From Aestuariibius violaceus (GTDB lineage Bacteria > Pseudomonadota > Alphaproteobacteria > Rhodobacterales > Rhodobacteraceae): 64,000 nt of DNA. Shown piece by piece: positions 1 to 8,946 of the stretch; positions within the stretch are counted from its first letter, which is position 1; each line of letters starts with the position of its first letter. A program made the translations under genes and the position numbers. The notes under the pieces were generated by a model. It made no database searches. It was given only the letters and a program-made list of their open reading frames with translations, and was not told the DNA's origin. The stretch lies in the NCBI RefSeq assembly GCF_040779325.2, contig NZ_JBFONT020000001.1, positions 682,001-746,000 of the forward strand. Direction: 5' to 3'.

Positions 1-590
1 CCTATATCCGTCAACGTAAGGCGCTGGGTCTGGGGCATGCGGTCTGGTGCGCACGCCGCCTGATAGGAGACGAGCCTTTCGCGGTGATCCTGACCGACGA
101 CGTAATCGCGGCGGAAAAGCCGTGCCTTCAGCAGATGACCGAAGCCTATGAGGAAACCGGCGGCAGCGTCGTCGCCGCGATGGAGGTTCGGCCTGAGAGG
201 ACCTCTTCCTATGGCGTCCTCGGCGTGAAGTCCGAAAGTGGTGCGCTCTTCGAGGTGAGCGAAATGGTCGAGAAACCCAAGCCGGAGGAAGCCCCGTCGA
301 ACCTGGCGGTGATCGGGCGCTATATTCTGACGCCGTCGGTGATGCGCAATCTCGAGACGATCGACCCTGGTGCGGGTGGAGAGATACAACTGACCGACGC
401 GATCGCAGCCGAGATCGGCGGTACCGATGGCGTCTATGGGTTCCGTTTTCAGGGGCAGCGGTTCGATTGCGGGAACAAGGCGGGCTTCCTGCAGGCAACA
501 GTCGCGTTCGGACTGGCCCGCGACGAGCTGCGGGACGAGTTTGCGCAGTTCCTTGAAGAGACGATTTCTTTCCGGGATGCAGCGGAGTAA
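1..590 (+). CDS. galU: UTP--glucose-1-phosphate uridylyltransferase, 3' part
   Basis: This is the C-terminal part of GalU, which makes UDP-glucose from UTP and glucose-1-phosphate. The 5' end lies outside the window. The open frame runs from base 3 and reads YIRQRKALGLGHAVWCA, then the ILTDD loop, then EMVEKPKPEEAPSNLAVIGRYIL, all typical of the nucleotidyltransferase fold of bacterial GalU. The end includes the conserved GGEIQLTDAI and FDCGNKAGFLQA segments. About 195 residues remain of a usual 290 to 300. It heads a plus-strand polysaccharide cluster and supplies the substrate of the next gene, galE. The identification is firm; only the start is missing. Confidence 0.95.
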   Translation, partial: YIRQRKALGLGHAVWCARRLIGDEPFAVILTDDVIAAEKPCLQQMTEAYEETGGSVVAAMEVRPERTSSYGVLGVKSESGALFEVSEMVEKPKPEEAPSNLAVIGRYILTPSVMRNLETIDPGAGGEIQLTDAIAAEIGGTDGVYGFRFQGQRFDCGNKAGFLQATVAFGLARDELRDEFAQFLEETISFRDAAE

Positions 591-594
591 CGCT

Positions 595-1578
595 GTGACG
601 ACTGTTCTCGTTACCGGGGGCGCGGGGTATATCGGCTCCCACGCCTGCAAGGCATTGGCGCGTGAAGGCTATACCCCGGTCACGTTCGACAACCTTTCGA
701 CCGGCTGGCGGGATGCGGTCAAGTTCGGACCGCTCGAAGAAGGTGAGCTGAGCGATCGGGCGCGGCTGGATGAGGTCTTTGCAAAGCATCAACCCAGCGC
801 GATCTTCCACTTTGCGGCGTTGAGCCAGGTCGGGGAAAGCATGGCCGATCCGGGTCTGTATTGGCAGCACAATGTCCTGAGTTCGCTGACCCTGCTTGAA
901 GCCGCCGTCGCCGCCGGTTGCCTTGATTTCGTCTTCTCCTCGACCTGCGCGACCTATGGCGATCAGGATGGTGTCGTGCTTGACGAGAGCAGCGATCAGC
1001 GGCCGATCAACGCCTATGGCGGATCGAAGCGGGCGATCGAGGATATGCTGCAGGATTTCGGCGTGGCTTATGGGCTGCGCCACGTCATCTTTCGCTATTT
1101 CAATGTGGCCGGTGCAGACCCCGACGGTGAGGTGGGGGAGTTTCATCAGCCTGAGACGCACCTCGTCCCCCTGATGCTGGACGCAATCAGCGGGCGGCGG
1201 GCGGCGCTGACCCTGCACGGCACAGATTACGACACGCCGGATGGCACCTGTATCCGCGACTATGTTCACGTGATGGACTTGGTTGATGCCCATGTTCTTG
1301 GGCTGAAATGGCTTGAGGCGGGGAAAAGCAGCGAGGTGTTCAATCTGGGGACAGGCACGGGGTTTTCGGTGCGGGAGGTTGTCGATCATTCGGCTGCCGT
1401 GACGAACCAAGCCGTTCCCATGACGGAAGGACCTCGCCGGCCCGGGGATTGCGTCAAGTTGGTTTCCGGCAGTGAAAAGGCAGAACAGCTTCTGGGCTGG
1501 CGGCCGGAAAAATCCGATCTGCGGACAATCATCAGCGACGCATGGCGCTGGCATCAGAATGGCGGATACACCCGTTAG
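595..1578 (+). CDS. galE: UDP-glucose 4-epimerase
   Basis: This short-chain dehydrogenase-fold enzyme interconverts UDP-glucose and UDP-galactose using bound NAD. The N-terminus carries the Rossmann motif GGAGYIGSH. The SSTCATYGD strand and YGGSK (the catalytic YxxxK pair) follow, and then RYFNVAGAD. The 327-residue length fits the family. I chose the GTG at 595 because a GGAG lies 5 to 8 bases upstream and the protein then begins at the conserved VTTVLVTGG. An in-frame ATG at 577 would overlap galU and add six residues. It acts with galU to feed galactose or galacturonate precursors to the glycosyltransferases downstream. Confidence 0.94.
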   Translation: MTTVLVTGGAGYIGSHACKALAREGYTPVTFDNLSTGWRDAVKFGPLEEGELSDRARLDEVFAKHQPSAIFHFAALSQVGESMADPGLYWQHNVLSSLTLLEAAVAAGCLDFVFSSTCATYGDQDGVVLDESSDQRPINAYGGSKRAIEDMLQDFGVAYGLRHVIFRYFNVAGADPDGEVGEFHQPETHLVPLMLDAISGRRAALTLHGTDYDTPDGTCIRDYVHVMDLVDAHVLGLKWLEAGKSSEVFNLGTGTGFSVREVVDHSAAVTNQAVPMTEGPRRPGDCVKLVSGSEKAEQLLGWRPEKSDLRTIISDAWRWHQNGGYTR

Positions 1579-2719
1579 CGGTGCGCTTTGCCTTGATTTG
1601 ACCCGGCTGGCATCGCGGGCAGGGCGTGTCCTGACAGGCGTCGACCGGGTTGAACGGGCTTACCTGCGGCACTTTCTCGAAACCGATTACGACATCTTCG
1701 GAATCGTGCGAACGCCGCTGGGGTTTCTTCTGCTCGACAGGGGCGGCATGCGTGCGTTCGCCGATGCGCTTGAAGGACCGGATTGGTCGACATGGAGCTC
1801 TGCCCTGCCGTTTCTTCGCCAGGTCGCCTTCCGTCGTGCGCCAAGGATGGGTCTTGGCTGGATGGTGCGGCGATGGCTGCCGGCGGGCACCCGGTATTTC
1901 AATGTCGGGCATAGTAACCTGACCCGTCAGGTGCTCGGCGCCTTTCCGAAGGATCGCGTGACGGTGCTGATCCACGATACCATCCCGCTTGATCTGCCCG
2001 ATCTGCAGCGCCCGGGCATTCCCGAACGCTTTCGTCGGAAGTTTGATGCGGTGACGGACAAGGCCGGCAATATCCTGTGCATTTCTCACGATACGCGGCA
2101 GGCGGTCATTCGCCATGCTGCGCAGGTGGATATCGCGAATGGGCTCTTGGTCGCTCCGAACGGTGTGGATCTGGCTGAACCGGACGAGGATGAGATCCCG
2201 ACGGAGCTTGATACGGGGCGCCCGTTCTTCGTTGTTCTGGGCACAATCGAGCCGCGGAAGAACCATGCGCTGTTGCTCGACATTTGGGAGGACCTGGGCG
2301 CCGATGCACCGGCGCTTGTCATCTGCGGGCACCGCGGCTGGCTGAATGAAGATGTGTTTGCCCGTCTTGATCACGCCGCCTTCATGGGGCGCACTGTCTT
2401 CGAGTGCCCGGGTTTGAGTGACGGCGCAGTTGCGGCTCTTTTGGAAAAGTCTCGCGGGCTTCTCTTTCCCAGCCTGGCGGAAGGGTTCGGCTTGCCGGCT
2501 TTCGAGGCAGCGGCGCGCGGGGTGCCAGTTCTGTGCAGTCCCCTGCCAGCGGTGAAGGAGCATCTGGGCAGCCTTCCCATTTACGCGGACATCGCAGATA
2601 AGTCGCGATGGCAGACCGCAATCGTGGAATTAGCCTCTCGTACCGGCGACGATCGACCGAGGCCGGTCGAGACGCCTGACTGGAGTGCCCATTTCAAGAT
2701 AGCGTTAACCAATACCTAG
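1559..2719 (+). CDS. Glycosyltransferase family 1/GT4-type
   Basis: This is a predicted cytoplasmic GT-B glycosyltransferase of 386 residues. The C-terminal half has the family signature: GTIEPRKNHALLLD near residue 225, LVICGHRGW, then FPSLAEGFGLPAFEAAARG with the E-x7-E type donor site and PVLCSPLPAVKEHLG. The N-terminal half is divergent and is not diagnostic for the acceptor. The ATG at 1559 overlaps the end of galE by 20 bases, which suggests translational coupling. The sugar transferred cannot be told from sequence. Context points to a surface polysaccharide or capsule. Confidence 0.85.
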   Translation: MADTPVSGALCLDLTRLASRAGRVLTGVDRVERAYLRHFLETDYDIFGIVRTPLGFLLLDRGGMRAFADALEGPDWSTWSSALPFLRQVAFRRAPRMGLGWMVRRWLPAGTRYFNVGHSNLTRQVLGAFPKDRVTVLIHDTIPLDLPDLQRPGIPERFRRKFDAVTDKAGNILCISHDTRQAVIRHAAQVDIANGLLVAPNGVDLAEPDEDEIPTELDTGRPFFVVLGTIEPRKNHALLLDIWEDLGADAPALVICGHRGWLNEDVFARLDHAAFMGRTVFECPGLSDGAVAALLEKSRGLLFPSLAEGFGLPAFEAAARGVPVLCSPLPAVKEHLGSLPIYADIADKSRWQTAIVELASRTGDDRPRPVETPDWSAHFKIALTNT

Positions 2720-2761
2720 TAGCTGGCGCGGCGGGGGCGCCGTGATGGCGAGGAAGACAGC

Positions 2762-3772
2762 TTGGGTGTCTGGCAATCCTACAAGCTGAGGTTGCAGCGA
2801 AAGCGGTGGCGCCTTCGGGCGCTTCGAAAGAGCCGCGAGCTTTCTGCCGTTCAGGACCGTACCGCGACGATCGGGCCAGATGACATCCTTCTGTTCATGA
2901 CGCTGCGCAACGAACGCATCCGTCTGCCTTTCGTGTTCGACTATTACCGAAAGCAGGGCATCAATCACTTTCTGATCGTGGACAACGGCAGTGACGACGG
3001 CAGCGACACATATGTTGCCGGGCAGCCTGATGCCTCACTCTGGCGGACCGATGGGAGCTACAAGCGGGCCCGGTTCGGGATGGACTGGCTGAACTGGCTG
3101 CTTCGCCGATATGGGTCCGGGCATTGGTGTCTGACGGTCGACCCGGATGAGCTGTTTATCTACCCCTTCTGCGAAACGCGGCCCCTTCGCGCGCTGACCG
3201 ATTGGCTCGATGCGTCCTCGATCCGATCCTTCGGAGCGATGCTTCTGGATCTTTATCCGAAGGGCTCGATCACTCAGACCACCTATCGCGAGGGCGAGAA
3301 TCCCCTCGACCTTCTGGAGTGGTTCGATGCCGGGAACTACACCGCCAAGCGTAACCGGCGCTTCGGCAACTTGTGGATCCAAGGCGGCCCGCGGATGCGC
3401 GCGTTTTTTGCCGACAAGCCAGAGCGTGCGCCTGCCCTGAACAAAATCCCGCTTGTTCGGTGGAACAGCCGTTTCGCCTATGTCAGCTCGACCCATATGC
3501 TGTTGCCGCGCGGATTGAACCTTGTCTACGACGAGTGGGGTGGAGAGAAGGCGTCTGGGATGCTGTTACATACCAAGTTTCTCGATACGTTCGAGGCGAA
3601 GGCGGAGGAAGAGCTGCAGCGCGGCCAGCACTACGCTCGAAGCAGCGAGTATCTTGCCTACGAGGAGGGGCTGAAACACAATCCTGACCTTTGGTCGCCG
3701 ATGTCGGAGCGGTATGTGAACTGGCGTCAGTTGGAGATCCTTGGGCTTATGTCGCGAGGCAACTGGGTGTGA
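2762..3772 (+). CDS. Glycosyltransferase family 2-like protein
   Basis: This 336-residue protein resembles the GT2-related Glyco_tranf_2_4 group. LLFMTLRNERIRLPFVFDY is followed by HFLIVDNGSDDGS (nucleotide-sugar binding) and by TVDPDELFIYP, which matches the DxD-type metal site. No membrane segment is evident. The start is a TTG at 2762, chosen because AGGAAG lies a few bases upstream and no in-frame ATG precedes the conserved region. The stop overlaps the GTG of the next gene. It probably acts in the same polysaccharide pathway as its neighbours; the substrate is unknown. Confidence 0.8.
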   Translation: MGVWQSYKLRLQRKRWRLRALRKSRELSAVQDRTATIGPDDILLFMTLRNERIRLPFVFDYYRKQGINHFLIVDNGSDDGSDTYVAGQPDASLWRTDGSYKRARFGMDWLNWLLRRYGSGHWCLTVDPDELFIYPFCETRPLRALTDWLDASSIRSFGAMLLDLYPKGSITQTTYREGENPLDLLEWFDAGNYTAKRNRRFGNLWIQGGPRMRAFFADKPERAPALNKIPLVRWNSRFAYVSSTHMLLPRGLNLVYDEWGGEKASGMLLHTKFLDTFEAKAEEELQRGQHYARSSEYLAYEEGLKHNPDLWSPMSERYVNWRQLEILGLMSRGNWV

Positions 3773-5469
3773 CGGTTGGGCTGGTCATGCTGGTCCACAC
3801 GGCGTTTGATCGGGTTGAAGAGGTTGCGCGTCATTGGCACCGGGCTGGCTGCCCCATTGCCATTCACGTCGACAAGCGGGTCCCTGACGCCGAGTACAGC
3901 GCACTCGTGCAGGATCTGGCGGCTCTTGATGGTGTCGCATTCTCTGATCGCTTCACCTGTGAGTGGGGGCGCTGGGGGTTGATCCAAGGCACGCAGAGCG
4001 CTGCATCGCTTCTGCTCGACCGATTTCCTCATGTCAGTCACGTCTACTTAAGCTCCGGCTCCTGCCTGCCGCTGCGTCCGATCGAAGAACTGCAAACCCA
4101 TCTGAGCAAGCGGCCATCGACAGATTTCATCGAAAGCGTCACGGCGGCTGACGTGCCCTGGCCAACCGGTGGATTGGATGAGGAGCGGTTCACCCTCCAT
4201 TTCCCGTTCTCGTGGAAGCGGCAACGTCGCCTGTTTGACGCGTATGTTCGCCTGCAACGGCGCCTCGGCTTGACGCGACGGCGTCCCAAGGGCGTCGAGC
4301 CGCATCTTGGATCTCAGTGGTGGTGCCTGACTCGGCAGACCCTCGCTGCCATCCTGAACGACCCGAAGCGACCGACCTACGACCGCTATTTCAAAGGGGT
4401 CTGGATCCCGGATGAGAGCTATTTCCAGACGCTTGCCCGGCTGCATTCTCGCGATATCGAGAGCAGGTCGCTTACGCTGTCAAAGTTCGATTTTCAGGGA
4501 AAGCCATACATCTTTTACGATGATCACCTTCCCCTTCTGCGCCGGTCCGACTGCTTCGTCGCCCGCAAGATCTGGCCCAAGGCGGATCTTCTCTATCGCA
4601 CCTTTCTGTCTTCACCCGACGCTGAACTTCTGGGGGCCGAGCCCAATCCGGCAAAGATCGACAGAGTGTTTGCCGCAGCGATCAAGCGCCGGACCGGTGG
4701 GAGGTCGGGACTGGTGATGCAAAGCCGGTACCCGAATTCCGGCTGGGAGAACGGGATTACTGCAGAGGAGTACTCTCTCTTTCACGGGTTTTCCGATCTT
4801 TTTCCCGGATTCGACGCCTGGCTCAAGAAGATGACCGACTGCGAGGTCCACGGGCACCTTTTTGCTCGCGATCGTGTCGAGTTCGCCTCCGGTGGTGATG
4901 CGTTCGACGGCTTGCTGCCTGCGGCGCCTGCGGTTCGCGACTATGACCCGACGCAGTTTCTACTGAACCTGATCTGGAATGCCCGTGGCACGCGACAGTG
5001 CTTTCAATTCAGCCCGCGCGATCGCCAAAAGATCATGTGGACCATCGCGCCGGATCCAAACGCGCAGATCTCTGTCATTTCGGGGGCCTGGGCTATCCCG
5101 CTGTCTCAGTCCGATGAAGAGTTTGGGGCGCACCGGGCGACTGCAGCCAAGCTGCAGCAGATCGAGCGTGAGTGGCTGGACCTTTTGCTATCAGTTACGA
5201 CGAAGGCTCGGGTCCGGATCTGGACCCTTGCCGAGTTTCTGGAGAACCCGATGACCCCCTTGCAGGAGATCTTGGACGAGATTGGCGGCCATGAAGCGCG
5301 GCAGGTGCGGACTATGCCCGACATGGCGGATCTGTCCCGGATTCCGGATTTTCTTCAACAACTCAGAAACGACGGGATGAACCCGTATCTTATGGGTGAG
5401 TTTCCGCAAGTGCGGGACCCGGAAGGCCGGACTGTCCTGCGCCGCAAGCCTTATCTGGTGCGTCAATGA
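3769..5469 (+). CDS. Core-2/I-branching-type glycosyltransferase (GT14) with C-terminal extension
   Basis: The N-terminal 300 residues match the Core-2/I-branching beta-1,6-N-acetylglucosaminyltransferase family. Visible motifs are VMLVHTAFDRVEEVARHW, IHVDKRV, YLSSGSCLPLRPIEEL, FTLHFPFSWKRQRRL and GSQWWCLTRQTL, with DESYFQTL after them. About 260 further residues form a second domain seen with this enzyme in alphaproteobacteria (a DUF5927/5928-like extension from memory, not checked); its role is unknown. The GTG at 3769 overlaps the preceding stop, and the stop overlaps the next ATG, so this is one transcription unit. It could add a branch sugar to a surface glycan. Confidence 0.82.
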   Translation: MTVGLVMLVHTAFDRVEEVARHWHRAGCPIAIHVDKRVPDAEYSALVQDLAALDGVAFSDRFTCEWGRWGLIQGTQSAASLLLDRFPHVSHVYLSSGSCLPLRPIEELQTHLSKRPSTDFIESVTAADVPWPTGGLDEERFTLHFPFSWKRQRRLFDAYVRLQRRLGLTRRRPKGVEPHLGSQWWCLTRQTLAAILNDPKRPTYDRYFKGVWIPDESYFQTLARLHSRDIESRSLTLSKFDFQGKPYIFYDDHLPLLRRSDCFVARKIWPKADLLYRTFLSSPDAELLGAEPNPAKIDRVFAAAIKRRTGGRSGLVMQSRYPNSGWENGITAEEYSLFHGFSDLFPGFDAWLKKMTDCEVHGHLFARDRVEFASGGDAFDGLLPAAPAVRDYDPTQFLLNLIWNARGTRQCFQFSPRDRQKIMWTIAPDPNAQISVISGAWAIPLSQSDEEFGAHRATAAKLQQIEREWLDLLLSVTTKARVRIWTLAEFLENPMTPLQEILDEIGGHEARQVRTMPDMADLSRIPDFLQQLRNDGMNPYLMGEFPQVRDPEGRTVLRRKPYLVRQ

Positions 5470-6890
5470 TGAACCGCTTTTCCCACTTTGTGATGCTTGC
5501 CGGGATGCGGACCGGGTCGAACCTGCTTGAAAACAACCTCAACCGGCTTGCCGACGTGACCTGTCATGGCGAGCTCTTCAACCCGAATTTCATCGCCTAT
5601 CCTCACGCCGAGAGCCATCTCGATTTCACGCGTGAGGCCCGGGATGCGGATCCTTTTTTCGTGCTCGAAGCGATGAAGTCTCAGCCGGGAATGAATGGCT
5701 TCCGCCTTTTCGACGGACATGACGAAAGCATCCTCGATGCGGTTCTTGCCGATCCGGCCTGCGCCAAGATCTGCCTGAATCGGGATCCGCTGGAAAGCTA
5801 CGTCTCGCGCAAGATCGCCGTTGCGACGGGCCAATGGATGATGCGGGACGCGAGCAAGAAGAAGACCGCCTCTCCGGTCTTCGATCGCGAGGAATTCGAA
5901 GGGTATCTGACTGACCTTGCCACTTTTCAGAGCCGGATAAGATCTGCGCTGCAAAAGACAGGTCAGACCGCATTCTATGTCGATTATGGGCAGCTCAAAG
6001 ATGTTGAGGTCTTGAACGGCCTCTTTTCCTGGCTGGGTGTCGACGGGCGGGTCGAGCAGGTGGACGAGGCGATCAAGAAGCAAAACGCCAAACCGCTTTC
6101 GGAGACGGTCGAGAACTTCGACGAGATGGTCGCGACATTGGCAGAAATGGATGCTTTTGGTGCTCATCGTGTGCCGTTTCACGAACCGCGCCGCGCCGCC
6201 ACTGTCCATACGCTGGTAACAGCTGCCAAGGCGCCTCTTGCGTTCATACCGATTATCGGGGGGCCGAGGGGCCCGGTTGAAAACTGGTTGGCATCGCTCG
6301 ATGGGGTCAGGATCAAAGATTTGGGGCGGAGGATGACAAGCGAGGCCCTGAATGCGTGGCTAGCAGAGTCTCCCGGCCGCCGATCCTTCGCTGTTCTGCG
6401 TCACCCCGTCGTGCGGGCCCATCTCGCATTTCGGGACAAGATCCTTCAGACCGGGCCGGGGTGTTATCGCGGGATACGGCAAAGCCTTATCAAGCGCTAT
6501 GACTTCGCGCTGCCGGAAGATGGGGAGGCGATGGTCGAGGATCCTGAGGCCTATAAACCGCTCTTCCTTCGGTTTCTCGAGTTTCTGGAGGTCAACCTCG
6601 CCGGTCAGACGGCCATCCGCGTCGATGGTTTCTGGGCGTCGCAGGGTGCGACGCTGCGAGGTATGGCCGATATCCTTTTCCCCGATGTTCTGATCCGCGA
6701 GGACGAACTGGAGGAGCAGCTACAGAGGCTTGCCCGGGATGTTGGGATCACGGACGCGCCCGCACCGAGGAACGTTGCTCCGCCATACGAAGACGCGCTC
6801 GATCAGATCTATGACGACGAGATCGAGCAGGCAGCGCGCAAGGCCTATGCTAGGGATTACCTGGAGTTTGGCTTTGGCGACTGGCGCTAG
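5466..6890 (+). CDS. Sulfotransferase (NodH-like)
   Basis: This 474-residue protein has a PAPS-dependent sulfotransferase domain in its first half. FVMLAGMRTGSNLLENNLN is the 5'-phosphosulfate loop and CLNRDPLESYVSRKIA is the 3'-phosphate-binding region. A second segment from about residue 245 contains FAVLRHPVVRAHLAFRDKIL, which looks like a second, partial sulfotransferase-like unit. The gene starts in an ATGA overlap with the glycosyltransferase before it and ends one base before the convergent ptsN stop. It probably sulfates the polysaccharide made by this cluster. Sulfated glycans are common in marine bacteria, but the acceptor is inferred only from context. Confidence 0.8.
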   Translation: MMNRFSHFVMLAGMRTGSNLLENNLNRLADVTCHGELFNPNFIAYPHAESHLDFTREARDADPFFVLEAMKSQPGMNGFRLFDGHDESILDAVLADPACAKICLNRDPLESYVSRKIAVATGQWMMRDASKKKTASPVFDREEFEGYLTDLATFQSRIRSALQKTGQTAFYVDYGQLKDVEVLNGLFSWLGVDGRVEQVDEAIKKQNAKPLSETVENFDEMVATLAEMDAFGAHRVPFHEPRRAATVHTLVTAAKAPLAFIPIIGGPRGPVENWLASLDGVRIKDLGRRMTSEALNAWLAESPGRRSFAVLRHPVVRAHLAFRDKILQTGPGCYRGIRQSLIKRYDFALPEDGEAMVEDPEAYKPLFLRFLEFLEVNLAGQTAIRVDGFWASQGATLRGMADILFPDVLIREDELEEQLQRLARDVGITDAPAPRNVAPPYEDALDQIYDDEIEQAARKAYARDYLEFGFGDWR

Positions 6891-6891
6891 G

Positions 6892-7356
6892 TCAGGCCGC
6901 TTTGCTGGCCGGACCCTCTGTCAGGATCGCGTGCAGTGAGGCGGTGTCGATATTGGCCCGCAGCTTTGTGCAGACATCCGCATCCCGCATGGTACGCGAG
7001 ACGAGAGCCAGCGCCTTGAGGTGTTCGACACCTGCATCGGCAGGTGCGAAAAGGGTGAAGACAAGATCGACCGGCTGACGGTCGACCGCATCGAAGTCGA
7101 TGGGCCTTTCGACGCGGACGAAGATACCACTGACCCTTTCGATACAATCGAGCCTGGCATGGGGCAGGGCGACGCCATGCCCAACGCCGGTCGGACCGAG
7201 CGCCTCGCGTTCCATCAGCGCATCGACGGCAAGCTGACAACGGATGCCCAGCGCATCCTCCGCAAGGTCGCCCAAGTCGTGAAACAAGCGCTTCTTGCTT
7301 GTCACGTGAGAGACGTATTTTACGCCTTCCGGCGCAAGTATCTCAGACAGTCGCAT
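6892..7356 (-). CDS. ptsN: PTS IIA-like nitrogen-regulatory protein
   Basis: This is EIIA-Ntr, the phosphoacceptor of the nitrogen-related phosphotransferase chain. The 154-residue protein has the PTS_IIA-2 domain with GVGHGVALPHAR, which carries the phosphorylated histidine, and the conserved VDLVFTLFAP segment. A GGGAG lies upstream of the ATG. It is the last gene of the lptC-lptA-lptB-hpf-ptsN block. Many other proteobacteria have rpoN between lptB and hpf; here it is absent. The identification is firm. Confidence 0.94.
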   Translation of the reverse strand: MRLSEILAPEGVKYVSHVTSKKRLFHDLGDLAEDALGIRCQLAVDALMEREALGPTGVGHGVALPHARLDCIERVSGIFVRVERPIDFDAVDRQPVDLVFTLFAPADAGVEHLKALALVSRTMRDADVCTKLRANIDTASLHAILTEGPASKAA

Positions 7357-7392
7357 CTCGGCTCCCGATCCGTGTCGGCCGGGGAACGCGGC

Positions 7393-7971
7393 CTAGCTGC
7401 TCGAATTACGCGGATCGATCCAGCCGATATTCCCGTCATCTCGACGGTACACGACGTTCACTCCGCTATGTCCCTCATTACGGAAGACCAGCAGGGGCTT
7501 GTCAGCCAATTCCATCTGCATAACAGCTTCGCCAACCGACAAAGACGGGATCTTCGTCTCCATCTCGGCGACAATCATGGAGTTGAGGCTCTCAGGCTCC
7601 GAACCGTTCGATTCTTCCGGCGCGGCGAGGATATAGGTGTCGGCTGACGAAAGTTCAACCGGCTGTGATCGTGCGCGATGGTGGTCCTTCAGGCGGCGCT
7701 TATAACGACGCAGCTGTTTGTCCATTTTCTCGGCGCAGCCATCGAAAGCGGCATAAATCTCAGGCGCCGAATCCTTGGCCTGGCAGGTTAGGCCCGTCGA
7801 AAGATGGACGGTAATTTCGCAGACATGTTCGAAGCCACTCTTCGAAAAGGTCACTGTCGAATCGGTCGGACGCCCTGCGTACTTTTCGATAATACCTTTT
7901 AGTTCGTCTTTGACATGGACCTGCAGTGCATCGCCGATATCGATCTGTTTTCCGCTGATCTGATAGCGCAT
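7393..7971 (-). CDS. hpf: Ribosome hibernation-promoting factor, long form
   Basis: This 192-residue protein has the S30AE/HPF N-terminal domain (MRYQISGKQIDIGDAL to about residue 105) and the long-form C-terminal dimerisation domain (KPLLVFRNEGHSGVNVVYRRDDG). Long HPF joins 70S ribosomes into inactive 100S dimers in stationary phase. A strong GGAGGAG precedes the ATG. Neighbours are ptsN downstream and lptB upstream. The 216-base gap upstream contains a TTGACA-like element on the minus strand near 8153-8158, so hpf may have its own promoter. Confidence 0.94.
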   Translation of the reverse strand: MRYQISGKQIDIGDALQVHVKDELKGIIEKYAGRPTDSTVTFSKSGFEHVCEITVHLSTGLTCQAKDSAPEIYAAFDGCAEKMDKQLRRYKRRLKDHHRARSQPVELSSADTYILAAPEESNGSEPESLNSMIVAEMETKIPSLSVGEAVMQMELADKPLLVFRNEGHSGVNVVYRRDDGNIGWIDPRNSSS

Positions 7972-8187
7972 CGCTCCTCCGTGCTCTCAGGGCATGCGGT
8001 CCCCGCCGGCGTGTGCCCAGATCACGCCGCGCGTCGGTCAGGGGAAGACAAGACTTCCGACCTGGCGCGCGCCGAACCGACAAAGAAACAAGGGCGGCAG
8101 CTGGGTCTGAAACGGTCTCATCCCCACTATTTGGCGCAGAGTTACAAGGCGCTGTCAACACGCGGCTGGTTGCAGCGTGACCACCCC

Positions 8188-8946
8188 TCAGCCGATCCGG
8201 AAGCTCTGCCCCAGATAGACGCGGCGCACGTTTTCGTCGCGCACAACCTCGTCCGTGGTGCCGCTCATCAGGACCTGTCCGTCGTGTAGGATGTAAGCGC
8301 GGTCAACGATTTCGAGCGTCTCGCGGACATTGTGATCGGTGATGAGAACGCCGATGCCGCGCATCTTGAGGTCGGCGACCAGGGTGCGAATCTCGCCGAC
8401 GGCGATCGGATCGACGCCTGCGAAAGGTTCGTCGAGGAGAAGGTATTTCGGATCCGCGGCAAGGCATCGCGCGATCTCGACCCGCCGCCGCTCCCCGCCA
8501 GAAAGCGCCAGCGCCGGGGCGCGGCGTAGATGTTCGATGGAGAACTCCGACAGCAGCTCTTCCAGCCGTTCTCTTTGCGCTCTTCTGTCGGAGACGGCGA
8601 TTTCCAGAATGGCGAGGATGTTTTCCTCGACCGTCATGCCGCGGAAGATCGACATCTCCTGCGGCAGGTAGCCGATACCGAGCTTCGCGCGGCGATACAT
8701 CGGCAGGTTCGTCGCATCACGCCCGTCGATGGTGACCGAGCCGCCTTCTGGGGTCAGCAGACCGGCAATGGCGTAGAAGCAGGTGGTCTTGCCGGACCCG
8801 TTCGGGCCGAGAAGCGCCACGACCTCCCCCCGGTTGAGTTCCAGGCTGACATCGCGGATCACGGGTCGCTTGCGGTAGCTCTTGCGCAGGTTGCGGATCC
8901 GCAACCCCAAGGCGCCTTCGGTCACTGTCAGATCGGGCTGGGTCAT
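8188..8946 (-). CDS. lptB: LPS export ABC transporter ATP-binding protein
   Basis: LptB is the cytoplasmic ATPase that powers lipopolysaccharide extraction from the inner membrane by LptB2FG. The 252-residue sequence has Walker A LLGPNGSGKTTCFY, signature LSGGERRRVEIARCL, Walker B YLLLDEPFAGVDP and the switch histidine in LITDHNVRETLE. The start overlaps the end of lptA by four bases. Its partners LptF and LptG are not in the window. Confidence 0.96.
   Translation of the reverse strand: MTQPDLTVTEGALGLRIRNLRKSYRKRPVIRDVSLELNRGEVVALLGPNGSGKTTCFYAIAGLLTPEGGSVTIDGRDATNLPMYRRAKLGIGYLPQEMSIFRGMTVEENILAILEIAVSDRRAQRERLEELLSEFSIEHLRRAPALALSGGERRRVEIARCLAADPKYLLLDEPFAGVDPIAVGEIRTLVADLKMRGIGVLITDHNVRETLEIVDRAYILHDGQVLMSGTTDEVVRDENVRRVYLGQSFRIG

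Noticed and set aside
1532..2563. Long minus-strand open frame opposite the GT4 gene
   Set aside because: It mirrors the codon pattern of the glycosyltransferase, codes no known motif and is only a high-GC shadow.
7972..8187. Missing rpoN between lptB and hpf as a deletion
   Set aside because: The gap shows no remnant of rpoN, and Rhodobacterales commonly lack it at this place, so it is not a local loss.
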